From positions 178,760,927 through 178,824,926 of the forward strand of contig CM062295.1 in the NCBI GenBank assembly GCA_031216915.1: 64,000 nt of DNA. The letters are read 5' to 3'. This DNA is from Pictodentalium vernedei. Its lineage: Eukaryota; Mollusca; Scaphopoda; Dentaliida; Dentaliidae. Within the stretch, counting starts at the first letter, position 1. The number at the start of each line of letters is the position of its first letter. The notes below the pieces were generated by a model. The model saw only the letters and a program-made list of their open reading frames with translations. It was not told the DNA's origin and did not search any database. Position numbers and translations under genes: made by a program. Positions 11,213 to 20,775 of this stretch are shown here, piece by piece.

Positions 11213-11400
11213 ACCCTTTACCTAATGTACACAATATCAACATTTTTTATTTGAATTATTCTTTAAGTATTTAAAAAAAAAACTCAATAAAACCATATCA
11301 CATGACCCCAATTTTAGGGGTCACATGATATGGCTTTCTTAAAAAAAAATTTTTTAACAACTCAATTTGTAAATTACGCTGAAAGATGTGGTCGATTTTT
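11213..11400. mobile_element. TTAA-flanked hairpin MITE (type H), copy 1, right-truncated
   Basis: Begins TTAA then CCCTTTACCTAATG, like the complete copy at 49822-50062. The core is a foldback built on CCATATCACATGACCCC and its complement (about 11290-11333). The right terminal repeat is not found. Confidence 0.6.
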
Positions 11401-12116
11401 CAATATCTTAAGTTTATTTCCCAGCTGTTGGTACGGGTCCTGTGAATATTCGAAAAACAATTCAATTTGAAATGCGCAATCAAGATAAATTTGAGCCGAA
11501 ATCGGAGAGCCGAATATCAACTTTTGGAAAAGGATTAATGAAAGTAATGCAGAAAGTCTTGCGTTTTTCAACTATAATCCCGACTGACTGATATTCAAAC
11601 TACATCATCAAGGCATGCCTTCATGCTTTGTTGATGCAGCTGGAATATTTTATCAGTTGAGGCTGGAGCCATCATTGGGAATAAATGAAGTTTTCACCCC
11701 CACCCAATGTTTGCAACACCAACTGCCTCAATATGCCACAAAGGCAAGGAACAGAAAAAGGTGTGATCGCCCATATTCAATGTTTGGTATTCATTCGATT
11801 AAAACATTTTGGAAGATATTCAATTTGATTTTTGACTCGAATGAAACTACTACATTTGCAGGACCCTAGTTGTTGGTCACTGGTCTATAGTCAGAGACTC
11901 AACTATCAACTGATGATGATAAGAAATGGTCAATTTAAATAAGGAATGAATTATTTGTCAAAATGTGAGAAAAAGCTTGCACTTGACATCAATTACATGA
12001 TGCAACACAAAGGTTATTTTCTCTCGGCATTTTTTATCACCTCAAATGACTGGTGGCAAATGCCTGTGAAATAAGTAGTCCACACACTCTTCTGGTCAGT
12101 CATTTGTCATTTTGTG
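11401..12116. other. Non-coding, no gene seen
   Basis: No repeat family or coding exon is recognised. Short open frames here look like chance. Confidence 0.35.
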
Positions 12117-12120
12117 TTAA

Positions 12121-12216
12121 CTGGTTGAGTGCTACAGGCACTCTCCAATAAATTATAACATGGCAAAGACTTGCTAAAAACTTTTGATGATGAAAAATCA
12201 TCCAGCACTCTACCAG
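12121..12216. mobile_element. Short TTAA-type MITE (CTGGTAGAGTGCT ends), deleted copy
   Basis: The left end is TTAA-CTGGTTGAGTGCT; the right end is AGCACTCTACCAG followed by TTGA. Internal GGCACTCTCC and AAATTATAACATGGCAAA match one half of the longer copy at 37899-38139. Confidence 0.55.
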
Positions 12217-12420
12217 TTGATGTTTCATTTTCTGAACTATTTTTTATTTTCAATACCAAAGTTTTGGTATTTTGAGATTCCCCCTCTTTGGTAAACTGGA
12301 ACAGGCACGGCACTGATATTCAGCTCTAACCTGCTTCCAATAATTCTATTACCCTATTGGAAAATGCCAATTGAGTAATTCTCAAAAGAACTGATCCTGG
12401 GGAGACAATGGCTTTCACAA

Positions 12421-13221
12421 TGACAGAACAAGAACAATGTTACTAAGGTAACACATGACCGAAAGTGACCTTCACCTTGCAGATGTGGCAGAAACTATTA
12501 TACGCAACACACCTTCTGACTGTCCTTAACATTTGTAAAAAGTTTAACAATTGTACTATGATTCGTTTTTGAGTTATGGCTGAGACACAAAGATTGACCG
12601 ATTTTTAGTGTGACCTTGAAGGTACGAACCCGGCTATGGTGTGTGACACATCCTCCCATGGTCCGTTATAATTGTGTGAAGTTTGACGACTGTGGCCCTA
12701 ACCATGTTCATTGTGACCTTGAAATGTGACCTTGACCTTATGGACCTGGCTGTGGTGTGTGACACATCCACCCGTTGTCCTTTATAATTGAGCGATGTTA
12801 GATGATTGTAGCCCTAATAGTTTTGGAGTTATGCTTGAGGCACGATTTGTGACCCTGAATATATGAAGGTCAATCGTGACCTCCACCTTGCAGATGCGGC
12901 GGAAACTATTATACACGACACACCTTCTGACTGCCCTTAATATCTGTAAAAAGTTTAACAATTGTACTATGATATGTTTCTGAGTTATGGCTGAGACACG
13001 AATATTGACCAATTTTTAGTGTAACCTTGAAATGTGACCTTGACCTTGAAGGTACGACCCCGGCATCCTCCCATGGTCCTTCATAATTGTGTGAAGTTTG
13101 ATGACTGTGGCCCTAACCATTTTCAATTCTAGTTATTGGCTCAGACACACACACCCGGATGGACAGACACACGCACACTTCAATCACTATATGCCACCCG
13201 ACTAAAGTAAAAATGAGCTAA
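12421..13221. mobile_element. Tandem-repeat element a (pearl/HINE-like)
   Basis: A segment of about 415 bp is present twice: CACCTTGCAGATGTGGCAGA near 12473 recurs near 12888, and GTGTGAAGTTTGA near 12675 recurs near 13091. Both carry GTGACCTTGAAATGTGACC text. After the repeats come a GGATGGACAGACAC stretch and then AAAAATGAGCTAAAC near 13215. Order and ending resemble the other tandem-repeat elements in this window, but the 5' end and 3' hairpin are poorly defined here. Confidence 0.5.
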
Positions 13222-14240
13222 ACTGAGTTTCCAGGCACCATAAGTGGATGGAGTACATGCTACACTGAAATTGAGACCAGATTTATTTCCCTTTCTGTCA
13301 CTTTCACTTAGCAGATGAATTGTACATTTTGAGAAAGCATAGATATGAGTTCCGGGGGTGGGGGGTGGGGGGGGGGGGGGTGGGGTAGTCTCATTGTGTG
13401 AAGTATCTTATATTTCAAGTGGATCGACATTATTTATAGACTGAGCAAAGGTATGGGGTAGACAAACAGATGACAATAGCCTTGACCTCGAGTCATGTGA
13501 AAAATCTATGTGAAGTTAGAACAAGATCTGCCAATTGGATCAACTTTTATGGATCAGAGTAAGTTATGGGATGGATGAAAAGACAGGTATTAAAAGGAAC
13601 AATTGGCTGCTATATGCACCAAAAAAACTTTCAAGGAGCATAAAGAAACTTCCTCATTATAACTCTCAGCCTTAGACTGTAGGGCCTTGACGAAAATTGT
13701 CACTTAAAGTCACTTAAATTTTTTCAAAGTTGGAAAAGAACATACTCCATGAAAGTTGCCATCTCAGTTTTACATATTCTGAAATATATTGAAGAAATGG
13801 ACCATTCATATTTAAATTATCCTAAAGCAAGGATAAAGATACTTACATCTGGGGCTGGGCAGTTTTTTCGTTTTGGTTCCGATTTTTGCAGCAAACAGGA
13901 AAACCAAACCACAAGACCAAGCAAAAACTGAAAGAACAGTTTTACTGTGTTTGTGCATAAACTGATCAAACTATCTTACTGAGAGGAAATGGGACTAGTG
14001 ATCACTATGGACTCTCATCAGTTAGTCTATCCAGAAAAGGGGTAATATATGTCGTGTTCTCATTGTCACATTTTCTCCCTTACTGACCCATTCACCGGAC
14101 GAATCTATAACATAGAAAATGTGACAATGAACTTTATTCATTTTGTTACCCTGATATATGGGTTTTTTTCTGACTGAATAGGCTAAACAACTGATCCCCT
14201 AGAAATCCAAAGAATGATTGAAGGGAAGTTAGGCTGAATC
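13222..14240. other. Non-coding, G-tract at 13359-13383
   Basis: Includes a long G-rich tract that is prone to sequencing error. A block around 13855-13930, GGTTCCGATTTTT-like, is loosely complementary to 14745-14800 and may mark the ends of another old element enclosing the hairpin MITE. No exon found. Confidence 0.35.
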
Positions 14241-14243
14241 TAA

Positions 14244-14636
14244 GGCCTCACAAAGTAGATCTTCTGTTTCTCAGGCCATTTTTTGTAAAATTGCATGTGG
14301 GCGGGTGTTTTTTTATTTTATTTTTGTAATTATTTCTTTACCATTAAAAAGTTCATGTTCTTGGTTTGTTTTATGTTTTAGGCCTCATAACCTACAGAAT
14401 AGCATGGGTAGTGGTGTATTACATCCCTTGAGTGCAAGAAGGCTTTGCAATGCTAAAGCATTGCAAAGCCTTCTTGCACTCAAGGGACAATTTTATTAAC
14501 ATGGGTAAAATATCAGACATAAACTATATGATTTTGATTTTTTTTAAGTTTGGATCAGTTATAAAAAGAGAGCATGCGGCAGCCAAAAGGACCATGCGGG
14601 AGGGCCTGAGAAACAGATTTTCAATTTTTTTAGGCC
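14244..14636 (+). mobile_element. Harbinger-like hairpin MITE, copy 2
   Basis: TAA on both sides (14241-14243 and 14637-14639), GGCC ends. A perfect 62-bp hairpin lies at 14425-14486, with 30-base arms (CCCTTGAGTGCAAGAAGGCT... and complement) around AA. No ORF. Confidence 0.8.
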
Positions 14637-14822
14637 TAATACAGGTTTTGTGGTGAGTGGTGTCATACAAACTATTGCGGATAATTTCCAAGTTAAGGAG
14701 ACTGATGTGTTATTAACCATCAGTTCTTAACACATAGAAAAAAATGAACCAAAACCGAGGTTTTTTTCTGCAATTGAACTGAAATCGAATCTGAAAAATC
14801 AGAACCATTCAGCTCTACTTAC

Positions 14823-14934
14823 ATCTGTTACACTGTGAATAGGACTTGTTGACGGTGGTGGTGTTTCACCCTCCTCTAATTTCTCCATCTCAGCTGCTCT
14901 CTTTACATGTTCTTCTGCTTCAGTTATATTTTTA
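14823..14934 (-). CDS. Host gene exon (fourth visible), acidic, Pro-rich end
   Basis: 112 bp on the minus strand, with acceptor TTTTGTTTCAG (AG at 14935-14936) and donor GTAAGT at 14817-14822. It takes one base to finish a codon begun in the exon at 19534-19592, then reads 37 codons and leaves in phase 0, fitting the exon at 1407-1548. The peptide includes NITEAEEHVKRAAEMEKLEE, which could form a short helix or coiled coil, then TPPPSTSP. Family not recognised. Confidence 0.65.
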
Positions 14935-15534
14935 CTGAAACAAAAAAGTATCTTCCAAACAAAACAAGTATGTATATGTAAATCAGGGCTTGTGAATTTG
15001 TTGAAGAAACCTAGCTCTCACTTAGAAATATACATGTACTTCTTTGTACTGTGTATTCTACCCAGCCTAAATCTTTGAGGCAGGTGATCACCTTCGCTTT
15101 CTATGGCTCACCTAATTTGAAAATAATGAGAGGGAAATGCTATCGTAAAAAATCTTTGAAAACTAACAGATTCTACAAACTATGTTCACACAAAGGCTTT
15201 TAACCCTTTAGTATCTGGACAATTTTCCAGACTTCAACCACATATGCTCAACTTGTGAGTCCAGTGTTGAAAAGTCCATTAATCCTTAGGGGCCCCAATA
15301 ATTTTCCACAATTTGAACCATACATGATAATGTCACTCCTGTGGCTATGCAGTGGTTTTTTCTTGACTGTAAGTTTATTTATGTACCTATTCTGAAACAA
15401 CTAAGACAGGCTTTTAACTCTTAACTTGCAGAGAATTTTCTTGCTTTCATAAAAACAAATCATGGCTGCTGTAAAGAAATGACTTGAATTGATAAAAAAT
15501 TTAATAAAGTCTGAATTCAAGAATTCACTGACAA
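14935..15534. other. Intron, no gene seen
   Basis: Contains TTAACCCTTTAGTATCTGG near 15199, resembling a terminal repeat of a TTAA-type MITE, with a possible partner near 15280. No coding exon. Confidence 0.35.
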
Positions 15535-15924
15535 GTTCCCACAAAGCAGATCTTTTGTTTCTCCGGCCATTCTTTGTAAAATTGCATGTGGGCAGGCATT
15601 TTTTAAATTTTTTATTTTTGTAATTATTTCCTTGCCATCAAAAATTCATGTTCTTGAGTTGTTTTTTGTTTTAGGCCTCATAATCTACAGAACAGCATGG
15701 GTGGTGGTGAATTTTGGCCCTTGAGTAGAAGAAGGCTTTGCAATGCCTTGTTGCACTCAAGGGACAACTTTATCAATTGTGTTAACTTGGGTAAAATATT
15801 AGACATGAACCATTTAATTTTAATTTTTTAAAGTTTGCATTGGTTATAAAAAGAGGGCATGCGACAACTAAAATGACCATGCGGGAGGGCCTGAGAAACA
15901 GATTTTTAACCTTTTTTCAGGTCT
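15535..15924 (+). mobile_element. Harbinger-like hairpin MITE, copy 3 (eroded)
   Basis: Same order of blocks as copies 1 and 2: TCTTTTGTTTCTCCGGCC, GCATGTGGGC, CCTTGAG, a shortened centre lacking one hairpin half, GCATGCGACAAC, and CCTGAGAAACAGATTTTTA. Both outer ends have mutated (CCCACAAAGCAG on the left, CAGGTCTAAAAG on the right), so the target duplication is lost. Confidence 0.7.
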
Positions 15925-16404
15925 AAAAGGGTTACTCCTATTTGCAGGCATATATTTTGTTAATAAAGAGAGGAATTACCGGTACATCTCTACTGGGTAA
16001 CAGGGTATTTGTTCTAGGCAGGAAAATCTGTCAGCAGCAGGCAAAGAGTTGATGGTTAACAGTTTGCAGATGATATTAAAGAAAGACCTATGGTACAGGG
16101 GTTACATCATTATAGTAATATGACTGCTGAACTATGGAGCCAAACACCCTTCTGATCCTTAATGTAAGAAGGTATTATTTTTGTGATTTTCAAAACTACA
16201 GACATGCCATCTTCATCCACCTACCATTATAACCATTTGGAATGTTACCAAAAACTTCAGGAAAACAAAATTTTGCTTATATTTACTCGTCCGAGAAGAT
16301 TCTGCACTTGGGGATGCGACGTGCATCCCATAAGTGGATATGTATCTGTGTTGTTTTGCCCGTACTCCTACTGCTCGTACTTGACTGGTGGCTGCTCTTG
16401 CTTT
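15925..16404. other. Intron, no gene seen
   Basis: No repeat or exon recognised. The right part may be the 3' untranslated tail of the retroelement-like ORF that follows on the minus strand. Confidence 0.35.
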
Positions 16405-17162
16405 CTATTTCCTTTCTTTCCTCCATTTCTTCTTTGGAGGTGGAGGTGGCGAATTCTTTACCAAAGGTGAAGGAGGCGATTGAGGCTGTGGTGTTGTTAT
16501 CCTGCTTTGAGCTAGAGCAGTGGCGAACGCGACGTTGGAACGTAGTGTCGCCGCTGCCTCCCTGAGTTCTGCTAGCTGGTTTTTCATGGCATTTAGGTCT
16601 GTTCGCTTTTTCCAAATTCGTCTTGGAGAGTGGCTTGTTCATGATCCAGCTCCTGATCAGGAGGGAGGGGAGAGATTGGAGTAGCAGACTTTGGAGATCC
16701 AGTTTCCATTTTCGTCTCCGCCTCACTGCTGACATCGCCATCCTCCAGGCTGTCCCTCAAAGAAGAGGCAGCTGGGGTGTGGATGGGGGTCACAGGAGTT
16801 GGAGGTGGGGAAATGGTAGTGGCCTCCTCAGTCTTCTCTTCCGCCTTCTCTTCCTTCTTCCTTTCCAGGAACTTTTCCAGCCGCCGGGCATCACAGCGCC
16901 TGGTTGATGGGCTCTTCTTCTTGGTCTTCTTTTCAGGGCCAGGTCCAAGCCTTTTCAGGTGAGGACCAGTGTGAGAGGGGTTCCTCCCACAAAAGGTGCT
17001 ATCTCTCCCCAAAGAAGGTGTGGTGGTGCTTTCCTCTCCGTCAAACTCCAGAGTCAGATGAATGCTCTTGCCTCTTAGCTGGAGAGGCCAGTTGATAGGG
17101 CACAAGACGCCCAGAGCTGACAAAGCTTTCTGTAGATTAATTGGGAAATCCAAACTTGCCAT
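16405..17162 (-). pseudogene. Intronless ORF of unknown family, Lys/Glu/Pro-rich, frameshifted
   Basis: A 189-codon frame (16593-17162) begins MASLDFPINLQKALSAL. It has a basic segment, RRCDARRLEKFLERKKEEK, then an acidic and proline-rich region, and ends at a stop. A second frame (16405-16587) starts MKNQLAELREAAATLRSN and ends in PPPPPKKKWRKERK. The two are offset by one base and probably formed one protein. There is no intron and the G/C content is higher than around it, inside an intron of the host gene. It resembles gag/ORF1-like repetitive proteins of invertebrate genomes (basic RRLxxFLxRK segment), but I cannot name the family. A retrocopy of a host gene is the alternative. Confidence 0.5.
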
Positions 17163-17250
17163 GGTGATTTTGGTCAGCTGGTGTTCACACTCTGAAGTCA
17201 GAGGTGAATCATGTAATATTATATTTACTCTGCTTTATATGTACTTTTAA

Positions 17251-17799
17251 CTGGTAGAGGGCTAATTGATTTTTGGGTGTTAAAATATGTTAACATGGAT
17301 TATAAATCTTGGCATCCAGTGCAAGCAGTGTAACAGGACACTTCACACCAAAAGTTTTGAATTTCCAGAATCTTATCTCTATTAAATTAGAACATGCGAA
17401 TTCCAAAAAATGCTCTGACCTAATGCTGTGCCCAGGATGACAATGAAGGTGTCACTACTTCACTTCAGAAAGTCATTGATGAGTTTGTGCTAATGAAAAT
17501 TTGCACATTCAGCATTCACCCATATGTTCTCAGTTCACTAATGAGATCAGGAATACCAATAATACTTTTCCAATTTAATTTCTGATAATGCTAATTCTCC
17601 ACACGTTCTGTCCAGTACCATTGAGCTTTTGTATCAACAAAAGACCACTATACTGCCTGAGCATTTGTCTTCTGAGAACCTTGCAAATCGATTTTCTAGT
17701 GTCTTTACCAAAAAGTTTGAAGGTGTCAGAGCATTGCTTGATACAAGAGCTTTTTCAGATTTTTCTCAGACTAGTGCTATGGCACACACCTACCCAAAG
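17251..17799. other. Intron; solo MITE end at 17251
   Basis: TTAA-CTGGTAGAGGGCTAA at 17247-17265 matches the left terminal repeat of the MITE at 37899-38139, but no right partner was found. The rest shows no gene. Confidence 0.4.
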
Positions 17800-18317
17800 G
17801 CAGTTACACTGCTCCCATCTAGACATCACACAAAAGCTACATATGAAATTTGAAAGAAATTGAGTGAGAGTTGTGTCCTGCAGGGTGTGCTAATGGAATT
17901 GTTGACAATTTATATGCCAAATCTAAGATGGCCACTGGCAGACACGTTTTTCAATGAAATTCGGAAAAATTTGATACCTTCCATCTAGACATTGCCACAA
18001 AGCTACATATGAAATTTGGGACTGATCGGGTGAGAGCTGCGACTTGTAGGGTGTACTAAAGGAATAGTTAGACAGTTTATATCCAAATCCAAGATGGCTA
18101 CTGGCAGCCATGTTTTTCAACGAAACTCCCATCTAGAAATTGCCCTAAAGCCACGCATGAAATTTGGAAATAATCAGGTGAGAGCAGCAGCCTGTAGGGT
18201 GTGCTAAGGAATTGTGGCTGGACAGATGTATGAACATACAGACGTACATATGGACAGGCAACGGATCACAACACACTCCAATAGCTTATACTTGACGTTG
18301 TCAAGTTGAGCTAAAAA
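17800..18317. mobile_element. Tandem-repeat element b (pearl/HINE-like)
   Basis: Three units of about 170 bp share AAAGCTACATATGAAATTT (17835, 18000) and its variant near 18155, plus GTAGGGTGTGCTAA and CAAGATGGCTACTGGCAGCC. A GGACAGATG/GGACAGGC stretch follows. The end is a hairpin, AGCTTATACTTGAC-GTT-GTCAAGTTGAGCT, then AAAAATC. The 5' end is not defined. The architecture is shared with elements c-h. Confidence 0.6.
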
Positions 18318-19533
18318 TCAAATATAACATAAAACGGAACATAAAAATAAATAGAAATTCACAGCTCAACGCTCTATACGGTAATTGATTGACATGTGGA
18401 CTGAAACCTTTGTCATTTTATTACTGTGTTAATGTTTGATTTTGGTCAATGAGGAAATCATCACAAACAATTAAAGAAAATTGATAATATGGTCTATTGT
18501 TCGCTGGTGAATAAACAAAGCATGCATTGTTTACACAATACACAACTTCTTAATCCCAGGTCACCGGTAAAGACAATTAGGGAGTGACAGAAATATACAA
18601 TATAGCATACATAATTAGGTGCGAATCCGTAGATTAGTCTGATTGTAGCTCTTCAATGGGAGCCCAGAGTTAGGATTTATCAGCTAGATGGACGAAAATC
18701 AAGGATATATCAGATTCGTGATTTTGAATTTTTGTGCCAAATTTTTGTGCCAAACACTCACATTTATGTGCCAGATTTTTTTAAAATGTGCATTTGGCAT
18801 ATGCCAGCGTGAACACTGTTTTGATTTAAAAAAAAAAATATTCCCACCTGATTTAAATTTATTAGCTTTTAACTCTTTATGGCATGACAAGTGACAAAAC
18901 TTGACATCATGGAAGACTGTGGTAGGTGACTGAAACACCAAACAATGATTTCCAGAATCCTACTAAATACATGTCACTTACATAAGGTTTTATCAGTTTA
19001 AACAAGCGATTCAGACTCCAGTCTGATAATGATCAAATGAGAATCAGAATCACAAGGCCAAACTTTGTCATACAATGAAGATGAAAGTGATTGTGATGGA
19101 ACTCTAATTATGATTCTGACTGCCGTCAATTGCCTTGCCCATCTCCAATTGGGAAATTACCACCACATAAATGTACCAAACTATACTCCATCAGGGTCAT
19201 GAAGATGCATTGTGAATGGCTACATAATATACAAAAAGTTATTATCCCCTCTGAAAAAAACCTTCCAATGAGATCCCTAGAACGGTTTTAAAATTATAGC
19301 CTTTTAGTCTAGTATCCCATACTCTGGTAAAATTCCTTAAAAATATTACATGCTGTGAATCCTTTTTCTTATGATATTCAGTGCCAAAAGAGTTGAAGTT
19401 TTTCAATGATTTCTCTCACAAAAATTATCCATTATGCTCTTCCAGATGACCAATTTTTAATAAATTTGGCTGATGGATACACTTCCAAATTTAAATGAGC
19501 ACACATTTTTAACATACTCCTTCAAATACTTAC
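18318..19533. other. Intron, no gene seen
   Basis: AT-rich. A TTTTTGTGCCAAA motif repeats near 18735-18760. No coding exon with good splice sites found. Confidence 0.35.
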
Positions 19534-19592
19534 ATAGATTTGGGAGAAGCCGTGATTTCTGTCTGACCATCTGAAGGCTGAATTTTATTGGA
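19534..19592 (-). CDS. Host gene exon (third visible), 59 bp
   Basis: Minus strand, acceptor ATATTTTCAG (AG at 19593-19594), donor GTAAGT at 19528-19533. It reads SNKIQPSDGQTEITASPKS from phase 0 and leaves two bases (AT) that the next exon completes with T to give Ile. Short and polar, likely disordered. On its own the evidence is modest; the phase agreement with both neighbours is the main support. Confidence 0.6.
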
Positions 19593-19762
19593 CTGAAAAT
19601 ATAAATTGAAAAGAAAATTAACAATTCTGAATACATTTCATGTTTGTCAACCACTTCAAAGGTTTAAATAAAGACAATGGAAGTCTATTAACTGAAAATA
19701 GGCAGCAAAAAATTTTCAAATCATAAACACGTTCTTAACCCCCCGTTCTTAATGGATTCAAT

Positions 19763-20150
19763 TAACAGAAGTTTACTCAAAAAGCTATATTCAATTAACA
19801 GGTGAAACTAGAAGTACTGTGAGCAAGCTCACAAAGTGATACCCCCGAATGTATAAGTTAGATTATCTCCCCTTGGAAATGTCAGAACGGAATTATATTG
19901 CTTCATGCGCATCTTCATATGGAGTTCTTCCATTGTGTAAAGTTTCATGAAAATTCTTCAAATGGTTTAGGAGGAGTTGCGCTTATAAGGATGGACAAAC
20001 GGACGGACGGACAGAAAGGATGATTCCTATATACCCCCCCAAACTTGTTTGCGGGGGGGGGGGGGGGGGGTATAATTAGTTCTGAAGGTATGGTAAATGG
20101 TTTGGGTTTTGGAAGTTATAACAGGGTTATTGAATAAAGAGATAACAAAG
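19763..20150 (+). mobile_element. pogo-like MITE fragment P5, interrupted
   Basis: Carries ATTCAATTAACAGAAGTTTAC, then CTATATTCAATTAACAGGTG, an interruption (element c, 19806-20078), then TCTGAAGGTATGGTAAATGG and TTATTGAATAAAGAGATA. The left half is missing, and the right end stops where a Harbinger-like MITE begins. Confidence 0.65.
19806..20078 (+). mobile_element. Tandem-repeat-type element c (short, pearl/HINE-like)
   Basis: Starts AACTAGAAG and has a 5' hairpin, TGTGAGC-AA-GCTCACA (19818-19833). The subterminal GATACCCCCG has its complement in the 3' hairpin, where a C run (20033-20040) pairs with a G run (20053-20070). GGACAAACGGACGGACGGAC precedes the hairpin and TATAATTA ends the element. 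Only a single core unit is present. It interrupts the pogo-like MITE P5. Confidence 0.7.
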
Positions 20151-20154
20151 TAAG

Positions 20155-20357
20155 ACCTAAAAATTTTTAAAATCTGTTTCTCCGGTCCTCCTGCAAGTCC
20201 CTTTGGCTGCCGCATGCTCTCTTTTTGTAACAAATGCAAACTTAAAAAAAATAAAAATTAAATGGTTTATGTCTGAGATTTACCAAAGTTTAATAAAATT
20301 GATAAATTTGTCCCTTGAGTGCAACAAGGCTTCGCAATGCTTTACAAAGCCTTCTTA
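20155..20357 (-). mobile_element. Harbinger-like hairpin MITE, copy 4, truncated
   Basis: Reverse-oriented right half: GACCTAAAAATTTTTAAAAT, CTGTTTCTCCGG, GGCTGCCGCATGCTCTC, and one arm of the central hairpin (CCCTTGAGTGCAACAAGGCT). TAA precedes it at 20152-20154. The other half is absent. Confidence 0.65.
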
Positions 20358-20581
20358 GACATGTTAAGTTTCACGTTTTTGGCGGAAGGCTCTAGAATTT
20401 TGATACCATCTCCCGACCTCACGATCAGGGGACAAATTCTCATGATTTTGAGACCCCATGTTTTGTTTTGCAAACTTGAGTCTCGAGTTTTCAGTTTACT
20501 GTTTTAACTACTATAAATAAGTAGACTGGAATGTAGAATATAGAAAAAGTATTTCAAACAAATTGCCTTACATTTGCCTGG

Positions 20582-20621
20582 ACTGGAGGTAATTCAGATG
20601 TGAAAGAATAACTGAAATGAA
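20582..20621 (-). CDS. Host gene exon (second visible), 40 bp
   Basis: Minus strand, acceptor TTTCATTTCAG (AG at 20622-20623), donor GTAAGG at 20576-20581. One base completes a codon started in the candidate first exon, then it reads YSFTSELPPVQAN and leaves in phase 0 for the exon at 19534-19592. Very short, so it is supported only by splice sites and phase continuity. Confidence 0.5.
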
Positions 20622-20775
20622 AGTGTCAATGACACTGCAGCATAACTTGACAGTGTGTAGTGTTTGATGAAAAGGATAATGTTTAATATTTATGAAAGGA
20701 TTATGAAATAAGAGAGTAATTGTGATAATTGAGAATATGTTAATTTCTGTTCCCTAAATGCTATGTTTTCAATAA

